Assembly: GCA_020722815.1 (NCBI GenBank)
Contig: DYKB01000055.1
Coordinates: forward strand, 1 to 48,290
From: Caldithrix sp.
Lineage (GTDB): Bacteria > Zhuqueibacterota > Zhuqueibacteria > Thermofontimicrobiales > Sulfurfontimicrobiaceae
DNA: 48,290 nt
Direction: 5' to 3'
The translations under genes were made by a program, and so were the position numbers. Of this stretch, positions 1 through 10,100 are shown in pieces. The notes beneath the pieces were generated by a model. That model worked only from the letters and a program-made list of their open reading frames with translations. It was not told where the DNA came from and made no database searches. Each line of letters begins with the position of its first letter. Position 1 is the stretch's first letter.

Positions 1-56
1 CATTGCTAACAAATCACTGCACTGGATGTTTACTCCGCTGCGCTCCGTAAAAACCA

Positions 57-471
57 GTCTGTAGGTTGGGTTCGTTTTTTGAACCCAACAAATTACAAAT
101 TAAATAAAAAAAGAAATGTCAGATTATAAAGGAATAAAATAACCTGGCAGGCTTGATTTTTTGACCGCCGGAACATTGAACCGTCATAAATTTTTAACAT
201 TAGAACTTGCGCGAAACATATGGCGGTAGTTGTGGATAGAAGTTCAAAAAAATCACCCCTATGATGTTTAAGCCATTTTTCTGCTTCCCGATCACCGGCA
301 CTGTTGATGGCAATTACCACCATAAGATTATGGTTATCCAAAACACTGGCGTTTAATTAAAGGAATGTTTAGCAAACGTTATCTAAATGCAGACGGTGAC
401 CCGGGCATACGGAATAAATCCCGGCAGCGTGAATGCTGGGTTCAAAAGACGAACCCAACCTACAGGCTTTA
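57..471. repeat. REP-like inverted hairpin pair flanking a 350-bp segment
   Basis: A hairpin-forming sequence at about 57-90 (core GGTTGGGTTC, then GAACCCAAC after a T-rich loop) recurs in opposite orientation at about 437-470, where the same CTGTAGGTTGGGTTCG string is read on the minus strand. The two copies match over about 30 bases with a couple of differences and bracket a 350-bp segment. Paired inverted copies of short GGGTT/AACCC palindromes resemble REP sequences moved by RAYT (IS200-like tyrosine) transposases. No such transposase is visible here, so the link is only an analogy. Related shorter hairpins occur at 11301-11328 and 25231-25255. Confidence 0.6.
93..341 (-). CDS. small ORF of unknown function inside the inverted hairpin pair (doubtful)
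   Basis: An 82-codon reading frame starting with TTG (first ATG six codons later) lies entirely between the two inverted GGGTTC hairpins. The first half looks protein-like and charged (GDREAEKWLKHHRGDFF); the last third is hydrophobic and low-complexity. I recognise no family. There is no convincing Shine-Dalgarno sequence and no HUH or tyrosine-transposase motif. It may be a remnant of a mobile element passenger or simply a chance frame. Confidence 0.2.
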   Translation of the reverse strand: MDNHNLMVVIAINSAGDREAEKWLKHHRGDFFELLSTTTAICFAQVLMLKIYDGSMFRRSKNQACQVILFLYNLTFLFLFNL

Positions 472-1077
472 AAAATAAATCTTCAAAAAAATCGCCGGGT
501 GTTGCGAAAAGTCGATTTTATGCGTTTTGATAGTACTTTCAGTCGTGGTGCCCGAAGAATTTACAAATTCCTCATTAATATTACGGGAAAGGGTGTAATT
601 AAATAAATTCATGGAAATATAGACACTTAAGGCTTTATTAAAGAAATATTCGACCCCATAGGTCAATCCCAGATTCAGCGCCAGGCCATGCGTTTTACTC
701 CAATCAGCGCCGGTTTTTTCATCCTTTAACGAATGATAGCCACCGGCAAATCGAACACCACCAAATGGGGCGACCCGACTGAGATAGAAAAAGCCCCGGA
801 GTTCAGCGCCAATCAGTGTTTCAATATCGGAATACTTTTGGTTTTCGGTGTTGACAAAATTGGCTTTATAATCAACATCCGTGTTTCGGTTTTCATAATT
901 GATATTGCTAAAAAAGAGCAGCATTGTTTTATCGCTCAGACCATAAGAAACCGAAATTTCATTAATCTTGTTTTCATAAACACCGGCGCTCAATCCCCAC
1001 GCTTTGTCAATATCCTGTGAAAACAGCAAATTAACAGAACCAAACATAAGCAGCAAACAACAAATTTTACGAATCAT
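469..1077 (-). CDS. small outer-membrane beta-barrel-like protein
   Basis: This 202-residue protein begins with a Sec signal peptide (MIRKICCLLLMFGSVNLLFSQ) and continues with alternating polar/hydrophobic strands and a terminal aromatic residue (IFLKIYF), as in small outer-membrane barrels of the OmpW/porin-like type. Strand-like segments include GLSDKTMLLFFSNINYE, RGFFYLSRVAPFGGVRFAGGY and LGLTYGVEYFFNKALSVYISM. The ATG at 1077 follows a good Shine-Dalgarno sequence (AAGGAGAG). It is monocistronic, with its stop codon abutting the right copy of the inverted hairpin at 437-470, which could serve as its transcription end. The specific function is unknown; a role in the outer membrane is inferred from the fold pattern only. 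Confidence 0.6.
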   Translation of the reverse strand: MIRKICCLLLMFGSVNLLFSQDIDKAWGLSAGVYENKINEISVSYGLSDKTMLLFFSNINYENRNTDVDYKANFVNTENQKYSDIETLIGAELRGFFYLSRVAPFGGVRFAGGYHSLKDEKTGADWSKTHGLALNLGLTYGVEYFFNKALSVYISMNLFNYTLSRNINEEFVNSSGTTTESTIKTHKIDFSQHPAIFLKIYF

Positions 1078-1257
1078 TTTTAGCTCTCCTTATTTTGAAC
1101 AATGCACTTATAATTCAATTTTAGCCACGAAAACACTAACGCACAAAGAAAACAATAAATTATCCTCACCTTATAAACATAATTTGAACTGAAAACCAAT
1201 TAGACAAAATTTTCAAACAAATATTGGAAAAAAATCATTTAACTGATTTAAAATTAA

Positions 1258-1453
1258 ACCTAAAATTCTAAAATTGAAATTTTTGATATTCAGAATCAAT
1301 GTAGGACCCCCTCCTGCCTCCCCCAAATTCCAAAAAGCGGAATTTGGGGGAGAGAAAGCGGGGTTCTCGCCCCCATTTTCGCTTTTTGAAAATGGGGGCG
1401 ATACAGCGGGGGTCAAGACTTCATAGAAAACGATTCATTTTAGAATTTCAGGT
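1258..1453. mobile_element. miniature inverted-repeat element 1 (non-coding)
   Basis: The element has 17-base terminal inverted repeats: ACCTAAAATTCTAAAAT at 1258-1274 and its complement at 1437-1453, with one mismatch. Inside are two strong stem-loops: a 12-bp stem at 1320-1331/1339-1350 (CCCCCAAATTCC arm) and a 13-bp stem at 1368-1380/1388-1400 (CGCCCCCATTTTC arm). It has no credible gene; an open frame through it on the minus strand simply translates the hairpins. A second, decayed copy with the same ends and the same internal double hairpin occurs at 3007-3443. The size, ends and absence of coding capacity fit a MITE-like element; no target duplication was clear. Confidence 0.6.
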
Positions 1454-1589
1454 TAAATATTAAATGGTTCAGTTCAAACGATGAAATCTTCTTCGGGTCT
1501 TTGTGCCTTCGTGGCTATAATTTATTCAAGTTAATGAATTAATTAAGAGATTTTAAAGCTCAATCCAAAAAAGATTTTTATTATTAATT

Positions 1590-2723
1590 TCAAGCCGGGA
1601 GTTCAGATGTTTCCTGGATGAGATTGCTTGTTTTCGTTGAAACAGGTTCCGTTTTAAAAATCTGCGTAAATACCTTTAGAATCAAAATTCGATGTACAAT
1701 TTGATACGCAAGAATGATATAAATCGCACCAATAATTAAATCAATAATATAGTGCTGATTTAAATAAACCGCCGAAAACCAGGTACCGGCGGGATACAGT
1801 GCCCACAGCAGCGGTCTTTTCCGAAATTTTAAATAGCCAAAAAATGAAATGACTACCGGATACGCACCATGCAGCGATGGGATGGCGGCGAATAAATTGG
1901 CATTAAAATTATCCCATAAGGTTGTGAAAAAATTTACCTGCAAAATTTTATCAACATTTATTAAGGCACCGGCACTAAAAATGCCATAATCATAAGTCAC
2001 ATTTGGCAAAACAAACCCGGCTTTCTGGACATACCAGGGCGGGGCAGCCGGATACGCCATAAAAGTAATCAGCGCCATCACATTCAGAGTAGTCAAAGTA
2101 TAAACAAACCGATAAAACATTTTTCGATCATCGACCGTATGCCAAAAAATCCAGCCCAATAATAAGGGCGTGGCAAAATGTGCAGTATAGAAATTGGCAG
2201 CAAAAAAATCAATAAACGAACGAAAAATCGATCCTTTTGCCAAACCCTGAAAATATATAATGTTCTCCAGGGCCATGCTGCCTTTATAATAAAAAAACCA
2301 GAAAATCCGCTCCAGAACCAGAAATGGTTGACTATCCAGATAATCCTGAAACTCCTGAAAGAAAAATGCCGGTATTTTATCACCAAACATTTTGCCGAAA
2401 ACATATAATTCGCTCCAGTACGGTCCTTCAACATTAATCACCCCGCGCACCGAATCGGCGACGCCGCGCATCATGTCATAACCGATCCAACCGAAAACAA
2501 AGGGAGCCCAGTCTATTAAAAATCGCTTGGCGCGTTCCTTTCCTAAAACAAATGAAAAAATAATTAATGCCAGAAAAATGTGATCCGGTCTGACATGGAT
2601 AATCTGATTGATTAAAACAAAATAACAAAGAACACCAATAAAAACATATATTTTCCAACGTAATGAAGAACTTTGAATATTATCGATAAATTTTTGCAAC
2701 TGGTTGATTCGCGGGTGGTTCAC
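1590..2723 (-). CDS. PAP2-family membrane enzyme, Aur1/inositol phosphorylceramide synthase-like
   Basis: A polytopic membrane protein of 377 residues with a C-terminal PAP2_3-type phosphatase/phosphotransferase domain. Visible family marks are YPAAPPWY, the catalytic-type PSLHGAYP motif (the Ser-Leu-His segment) and LNQHYIIDLIIG near the C-terminus carrying the second active-site His/Asp. The N-terminal half holds several hydrophobic helices. Family members transfer or hydrolyse lipid-linked phosphate groups, for example phosphoinositol transfer to a lipid; the actual substrate here is unknown. I choose the GTG at 2723, because TGAGG lies 6 bases upstream; an upstream TTG at 2738 would add five residues and has no good ribosome site. 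Flanked by repeat-rich DNA and apparently monocistronic. Confidence 0.7.
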   Translation of the reverse strand: MNHPRINQLQKFIDNIQSSSLRWKIYVFIGVLCYFVLINQIIHVRPDHIFLALIIFSFVLGKERAKRFLIDWAPFVFGWIGYDMMRGVADSVRGVINVEGPYWSELYVFGKMFGDKIPAFFFQEFQDYLDSQPFLVLERIFWFFYYKGSMALENIIYFQGLAKGSIFRSFIDFFAANFYTAHFATPLLLGWIFWHTVDDRKMFYRFVYTLTTLNVMALITFMAYPAAPPWYVQKAGFVLPNVTYDYGIFSAGALINVDKILQVNFFTTLWDNFNANLFAAIPSLHGAYPVVISFFGYLKFRKRPLLWALYPAGTWFSAVYLNQHYIIDLIIGAIYIILAYQIVHRILILKVFTQIFKTEPVSTKTSNLIQETSELPA

Positions 2724-2738
2724 TCTTTTCCTCAACAA

Positions 2739-3006
2739 TTCCGATACCGTTATCCTAATATAAATTAAGCTGAAATATAAGAATGAATTGCATAAAAATC
2801 AAGCTTAAAAGTTTCCTGAATCAAATAATTCACCACCATCAAAACACGAAAACACGAAGGTATGTGAGGAATTATTATTGATACAGTTAAAAAATTAAAA
2901 CAATCGTTATCGCAGAAAGAATGAACTTGACTAAACTTTAATTTAATTGACAGGATAATAATCAGAATTTTTTTCTGCTCATCTGATAAATCCAACAGAT
3001 ACAGTT
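2739..3006. other. intergenic stretch without recognisable gene
   Basis: AT-rich sequence between the PAP2 gene and miniature element 2. A 76-codon minus-strand frame here has no ribosome site and no family resemblance. I see no promoter or terminator I would defend. Confidence 0.4.
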
Positions 3007-3443
3007 ACCTAAAATTCTAAAATACTATTTTATGGGGTTATGAACCAATTAAAGACCTCCTCCTACTTCCCCCAAATTCCAAAAAACCGGAATTATGGGG
3101 AGAGAAAGCTGAATTTTCTCCCCCATTTTCGCTTTTCGAAAATGGGGGAATACAAAGCATAGCCGTCAGGGCAAGACTATAAATACTTGAATTTTAATAA
3201 TTTACTATTGAATTACCACGAGCTATAGCTCGTGGTTCGAAGAGCGCCCCCCAAATCACCGGCCTTTTAAGCCCGAGTCTTCACCCCTCTGGCAATTTGA
3301 TCCACGAGCTAAAGCTCGTGGCTATTCATTTGTTTTTTAATGAGTTAGAATCTTAGCCTGACGGCTATGGGATACAAAGGAGATTAATTTCCTATTAAAA
3401 ACAAATTCACCAGAGAAAAAACGTTTCATTTTAGAATTCAGGT
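3007..3443. mobile_element. miniature inverted-repeat element 2 with nested insertion
   Basis: The ends match element 1: ACCTAAAATTCTAAAAT at 3007-3023 and the inverted partner ATTTTAGAATTCAGGT at 3428-3443. The same two C-rich/G-rich stem-loops are present in degraded form at about 3070-3150. The copy is about 240 bp longer than element 1 because a second inverted-repeat element (3159-3368) sits inside it, just after the second hairpin. The sequence just inside the right end (AACG then TTCATTTTAGAATT) is also shared with element 1, supporting a common origin. Confidence 0.6.
3159..3368. mobile_element. inverted-repeat element nested in miniature element 2
   Basis: The 17-base ends ATAGCCGTCAGGGCAAG (3159-3175) and CTTAGCCTGACGGCTAT (3352-3368) are inverted copies with two mismatches. 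An element at 14725-14941 has the same ends and nearly the same length (217 versus 210 bp). Inside are two further palindromes: a perfect 22-base one at 3215-3236 (half-site ACCACGAGCTA) and one with 9-bp arms at 3302-3321 (CCACGAGCT). No coding potential. Confidence 0.6.
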
Positions 3444-4102
3444 ATTATAAAATATTCTCTGCCCGTTTACAATTATTTATTTATTTTTTTTAACTACTCA
3501 GATTCGCTGGTTCAGGATTCACGGTTAGAAAACCTCTGTTTTTAATCTTTTTTACCCCTCAACCGGAATCAATTGGACCTTGGACCTGAGTTCCTGACCT
3601 CAGCGTGGTAAAAATATCAGGATAACCATAGTCTAAACCATTATTATTTAATTTTTAGCATTTCAAATACCTATTTTTATAAAAAAATTAATAAATTGTG
3701 AAATCTGAAATCGTGGAAAATTATTTGCATTGAATCCAATGTTAGTAATTCGGCTTTTCGTTTGGGAGAGTAATATGTTGGATGCAATTTTCAGGATACA
3801 CTTAATCATTTAAATATCAATTAGTTACAAATTCAGACCTGAAAAAGCCAGAAATGCATTTCATTCGTACTCCAATCCAGATGATCCGTTATGTTATAAG
3901 GTGTATTAAAATCTTACTTTTCGATACAGGTTAGAAAAGGCGCGCGATCATATTTGCTTTAAGCTATTAAAGATCAATCGTTACTTCTTTTCGACTGAAT
4001 TTAAAACATCCAATTTTTGATAAGTTAGAGAAAAATTTGTAAAAGTTTTAATAAAAACAACTTATCCATCAAAGTTAATACCTGAAACGAGGTTATTAAA
4101 AT
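3444..4102. other. long upstream region of the giant surface protein gene
   Basis: About 660 bases of AT-rich DNA without a gene. No convincing small gene, hairpin or operator was found. It precedes the ATG at 4103, so it may hold the promoter and a long leader of that gene, but I could not identify a clear -35/-10 pair. Confidence 0.4.
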
Positions 4103-7100
4103 ATGAAAATCAGGCACTTCACATTCATTTTGTTAATATTGCATATTGCCATTGGAATCGCCTATAGTGGCCAGCAAAATTCAGGCAACATATCAAATTC
4201 TAACCCGGAAGGCATATTTTCATTAAATTTTACGGTGAGTGATTTTCAGGTAAACGACTTGATAGAAAATATCGATGTCGCCAATCCTGTTGTTGCCGTT
4301 CAACCAAACGGGAATTGGATTGTTGTTTGGCAGGATTCACGGAATGGGAGTACGGATATCTACGGTCAACAATTTAATGCAACCGGTGAACCTATTGGTA
4401 AAAATTTTAAAATCAATAATGATTTTGAAAATTACACCTGTTCCAGTCCCGCTATCGATACTGATGAAAATGGTAATTTCATTGTCGTCTGGAAATCGTC
4501 GTTTACTCTTTTTAATTCTTCCAATATTATTGGACAGCGTTTTGATCCGGAAGGAAATCCGCTTGGCAAAAACTTTCTCGTCATTCGATCCGGGGTTCTA
4601 AGCCAGGAAATTTCAGTTCCCGGCCTCAGCGTTGAGGAAAAAGGCAATTTTGTGGTAACCTGGAAACAAGCGGGAAAGGTTTTCTTTCAACAATTTGATG
4701 CCGAAGCGAATCCACTGGGTGAAAGTGTCATCTTGGAAAAGAGCGTCACCGGGAGTTCATTAACTGCCCCCCGAATTGGATTTGACAGCGTTGGTCACAT
4801 CTGGATCGTCTGGGATGATGAACGTGAGGGGAATTATGACATCTATTGCCAACGAATTAATTATGATGGGACAATCGAGGAATCTGATTTTCGGGTAAGT
4901 TATGATGAAACCAACGCCACTCAGAATCGACCGGCGATTTGTGTTAATCAGGACGGGAATTGTATTATTGTTTGGGAAGATCAACGCGAAGGGAATCGGG
5001 ACATTTATGGTCAGATAATAAAAAATTCATCGGAAATACCGAAAACCAATTTTCGAATCAATGATGATATCGGAAATTCTTCCCAATACATGCCGTCGGT
5101 CGATCAGGATGCTGAAGGCAACATTGTAGTCATCTGGCGCGATGATCGAAATTCAAATGCTGATATTTACCGGCAATCGTATACCCATGAATTAAAACTG
5201 ATTGGACCGAATATTCGCGTCAATTCTGATGTGCAGAGCAATACCCAAATAAAACCAAATGTTCGATTAATGAACCAGGTGATTTACAGTGTCTGGGAGG
5301 ATAGCCGTAACCGAGGTAAAAAACGGGATATTTTTGCCCGTTTGGATTCATTCTTCCCGCAACCACCTGCGCCGATTGTCGCATCACCTGAAAATAAGAC
5401 TTTTGTAAATAAAAAACGTCCCGTTTTGACTTTTTATCAGCCAGCGGATTGTACAAATTTCACCTTTCATTTTAAACTGGAAATCGCGACCGACAGCCTG
5501 TTTTCAAAACCTATCGCGGGAAGTCCATTTTTGAGTCAAACAAATAGTGCTGGATTTTCACCCAGACCACCCCTGGCAGGTGATTCCTGCCGTTATACCT
5601 TGCAAAGTGATTTGAATGATGAAAATTACTACTGGCGGGTTTATGCCATCAGTGATTATCAAACCAGTGAAGCTTCCAGCATATTTAATTTTAAGGTAGA
5701 CACCCAGTCGCCAACAACCACTGGTCATAATCCGGCACCGAATGCGACAGATGTCCCCATTAATACGAATATTACCGTTAAAGTTCAGGATCACTTTAGC
5801 GGTGTTAAAAGCTCAAGTCTGGTGATGAAAGTTAATAATCAGCCGGTACAATTTGTCCTGAGCGGGACCGCCAATGATTATACATTGTTTTATAATCCAC
5901 CGGTTGATTTTAATTATGAACAGACAGTTTCAGTACAGATTGAAGCTTCCGATATTGTCGGAAATCAAATGCGCGTGGATGTTTATTCCTTTAAAACGAT
6001 CAAAAAGCCAAATGTCCCGCCGGGCGCACCGACTTTAATTGCACCGGTTCATAAAAGCTTTTTAAAAACGAATCTGCCGCAGCTTCAATGGAGTGTTCCA
6101 TCAGATGAAAATGGCGATCCATTACATTTTCGAATAGAACTCGATGAAGATCACTACTGGCAGACCATCTCGCGGGTCATCGAATCAAAAACCAGTCCGG
6201 CCGGTTTTTCGCCGGTGCCGCCCATTGCGCCGGGAGTAAAAAGTGCCAGTTATCTGATGCAGAATCAACTCAACGAAGGAAGCTGGTGGTGGCGTGTGGC
6301 TGCCTGGGATGGTGAAGTTCAGGGGAATTATTCCAACGAATTTGAGATGATAATCGACTTGACAGCACCAAAGATTAGTGATCAAATTCCCGAAAAAAAT
6401 GCGACCGAAGTTGATATTCAGCCAACCATCCAGTTTCGGCTTCAAGATGCCGTGAGTAAAATTCGGCGTTCGACGATTATTTTAAAGGTCAATAATTTGC
6501 CGGTAACACCCAATATTACGGGCGATTCATCAAATTATTTAATTACCTATCAACCACTGGTTCCTTATGGGTATAACAAAAAAATAACAGTTACTATCGA
6601 TGCCCAGGATTGGTCCGGGAATCGGTTACCAACAGAAAATTATTCATTTTATACCCAATCAGACCTGGTTCCCCCGTTTACAGCACAACATGAACCGATC
6701 AAATATGCGCAAAATGTTTCAATTTATACCAATATTACCTTTCACATTAAAGATAATATCAGTGGGGTCGATTCTTCCTCGATTAAGATGCAGATAAATG
6801 ATTCAACGGTTACCTATCAGCTTTCTGGTACGCCGGCGGATTATACGATTATTTATACGCCTACTAAATTTTTCAATTATCAACAAACGGTTTCTGTTGC
6901 CATAGATGCGCAGGATTTGGCCGGCAATAAAATGAATACGGATAATTATATTTTTGTTACGACCAATCGACCCAATGCTCTTCCGGAAGCACCAATTTTA
7001 ACATCACCGGCGGATAGTTTTCTTACCAAAGAGAACACACCCAGGCTAAGCTGGCTGGTGCCACAGGATTCGGATAATGATCAGCTTCATTTTAAGGTTG

Positions 7101-10100
7101 AGTTGGATCAGGATCATAACTGGAATAGTATCAGTCAGATCATTGAATCACGGGTAAATCCGGAACGATTTTCGCCATTACCACCTGTCAAACCGGGTAC
7201 CGGGTCAGCAAACTACAACGTTCAACCGGCGTTAGCAGAAGGGCGCTGGTGGTGGCGTGTGGCTGCCTGGGATGGACAGATTTATGGGCCATATTCCAGC
7301 GAAAGGTCACTGGTGATTGATGTGACTGCACCAGTGGCATCCGGGCACATCCCGGCTAAAAATGCATCAAACGTCCCAATTGGAACAAGCATCAGCATTA
7401 AACTGAAAGACAATATCAGTGGTGTTAAAACGGAAAGCATCAGCCTGTTGGTAAATGCGAAAAAGGTGACCCCAACAATTCAAAAAACAACCAACGAAAT
7501 AATTATAATTTATCAACCAGAGGCCAAATTCAAGTATGAAGAGGTCGTTACTATCTCTCTGGACGCAAAAGATATGCTGGATAACCAGATGCAAACCGAA
7601 AGCTACACTTTTACAACCGAAAAAAATCCCAATGTAGCGCCCGGAATCCCCTTAACGCGAAAACCAGTTAATGGCGTTTTTACCAATTTGCCTTCGCCAG
7701 TGCTTGAATGGACAGTACCGGAAGATAAAAACCAGGATACACTCCACTTCCGGCTCGAGCTGGATGACGATCAAAATTGGGATGAAGCCACCTATCGTAT
7801 TGAATCACACGCCGATCCAACAGGCTTTTTACCAAAACCGCCGGTATCGCAAAAGGATACGCTGGCAGCATATCAAACGCAGATCATTTTAAATGAAGGC
7901 GAATGGCGCTGGCGGGTTTCGGCCTGGGATGGACAGGTTTATGGCGAATATTCCAAAACGGCAAAGTTTTATGTTGATCTAACGCCACCCAACACCGCGA
8001 ACCACAATCCTTCAAAAAATGCCAGTGGCGTCGCGATTGATGCCATTATTTCGGTTCAGATTCAGGATGCGCTGAGTGGTGTTCAAAAATCCAGTATTAT
8101 CATGAAAGTGAATAATCAAATTGTTACTCCCACAATTGATGGTTCTGTAAACAGCTATATTGTCAATTATAAACCATCAAAAAATTTTAGCTATTTACAA
8201 AAAATAACGGTTTCGTTAGAAGCAAAAGATTCTGCCGGGAATTTGTTATTGCCGGAAAATTATTCATTCACCACAGCAGGGGATGATAATACGGCCCCAC
8301 AGGCACCAGAATTGGCCAGTCCCGTTGATAATAAAATATTCAACACCCGTTTGCCGGTTTTTAGCTGGAATGTCCCACCGGACACGAATCAGGATTCACT
8401 TCATTTTAAATTTGAACTGACGAAAGATTATAACTGGGCGCAACCCACGTTTATTTTTGAATCAAAAAAGAACCCGACTGGATTTCAGCCGGTTCCGCCG
8501 CTGCCCTCCGGCAATGGAACCGCCGCCTATACCCCCGGTTCGAATCTGGCCGAAGGTAACTGGTGGTGGCGTGTGGCCGCCTGGGATGGTAAAGTGTTCA
8601 GCAGCTATTCGAAAGAAAGACATTTATTAATTGATATTACAAAGCCGATGACAACCGATCATCGTCCGGCGCGGAATGCAACCCAGATTCCAACGACAAC
8701 GGACATTTCAGTTCAATTAAAGGATAGTTTAAGTGGGATTGATTCGGCTTCAATTGTCCTCAAAGTTAATGGCAAAGCTGTTAAATTTGATATTTCCGGG
8801 TCATCCACAAATTATAAAATATCATACAAGCCTGCTACTGCATTTGGCTATGAAGAAAAGATCAATGTGAGTATCGAAGCAAAAGATCGTGCCGGAAATA
8901 AAATGGATACGGATGCTTATTCATTTACAACCAGCAAAAATGCGAATGTCGCACCGGGAGTTCCGACATTAGCTTCTCCCGTCAATAATGGATTTTTGAA
9001 TATTCTCCTCCCCCGGTTGGCCTGGCAGGTACCAAACGATGGAAATGGCGATTCGCTCCATTTCCGGGTCGAAATTGCGACGAATGAACAATTCACTACG
9101 CATATTTATGGAAGTCCGTTCGAAAGCCGGTCAACGGCAACCGGTTTTACCCCTTCTCCGCCGGTTAAAGCCGGTGATGGTAACTGCCAGTTCACCCTTT
9201 CAACAAATCTGGTTGAAGGCTCCTATTGGTGGCGGGTGGCGGCGTGGGATAGAAAAGTCTACGGAGATTACTCCACTGCCCGAAAATTTACTATCGATAT
9301 TACCAAACCATCAACCAGAAATCATGCGCCGGCTAAAAATGCGACAAATGTTCCAGTTTCCACCAATATTTCACTCTCGATTCAGGATAATTCCAGTGGC
9401 GTGGCAAAAAGCAGCATTATTTTTCAGGTGAATGGAAAGGCGGTTACGCCTCAAATAACCGGCACTGAAAAAGAATATACGCTTATCTACGATCCGGCCC
9501 AGGATTTAAATTATAATGAAAAAATTACTATCAAGATCGAAGCTCTTGATATTGCCGGCAATAAACTTAATCCTGAAACATATTCATTTACGACTGAAAA
9601 ATTTTATGAGCTTCCGGTTTTTATTCATAATCCCACAAAAATCGCAGTTCAGGGCAAGGAAATTAGTCTGGAAACCATTGTCCGCGAAGTCAATAATTAT
9701 CCAAAAGTTTATCTCTATTATCGTCCCGGCGGTGCCACCCAGTATGACTCATTGGAAATGCAATCAAATGGAGAAAGCCAATATAATGGGACAATTCCCG
9801 GCACCATCGTCACCGAGCGAGGGGTGGAATACTTTATGAGTGCCCGTTCAATTCAGGGATTGGAAAAAACGGATCCCTTGTTAAAAGCGCGGTTAAATCC
9901 CCATGTGGTGCGAGTTTATGTCAATAATCTTATCCGCACTGAAATGACCCCACCGGGTTCTTATCGGCTGATTTCCATTCCATTAAGCCTGGAAAGTGGC
10001 CGAATTTCGCAGGTCCTCGCCGATGATTTAGGGGCGTACGAACGAACAATCTGGCGACTGATGCGCTTTCAAAACGGGAATTATCAGGAATATACCGTGG

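Noticed and set aside
1213..1416. Minus-strand frame of 67 codons rich in Pro, Ser and Gly
   Set aside because: It simply translates the C-rich and G-rich hairpins of miniature element 1; no ribosome site and no conservation expected.
5360..9600. Regular repeats that could be mistaken for a CRISPR array
   Set aside because: The period is about 650 bases and the repeats are coding modules of one open frame; there are no short direct repeats with uniform spacers.
4275..9839. Several frames of 70-130 codons inside the giant surface gene on both strands
   Set aside because: All are shadows of the repeated Fn3/Ig coding sequence in other frames; none has a ribosome site or family motif.
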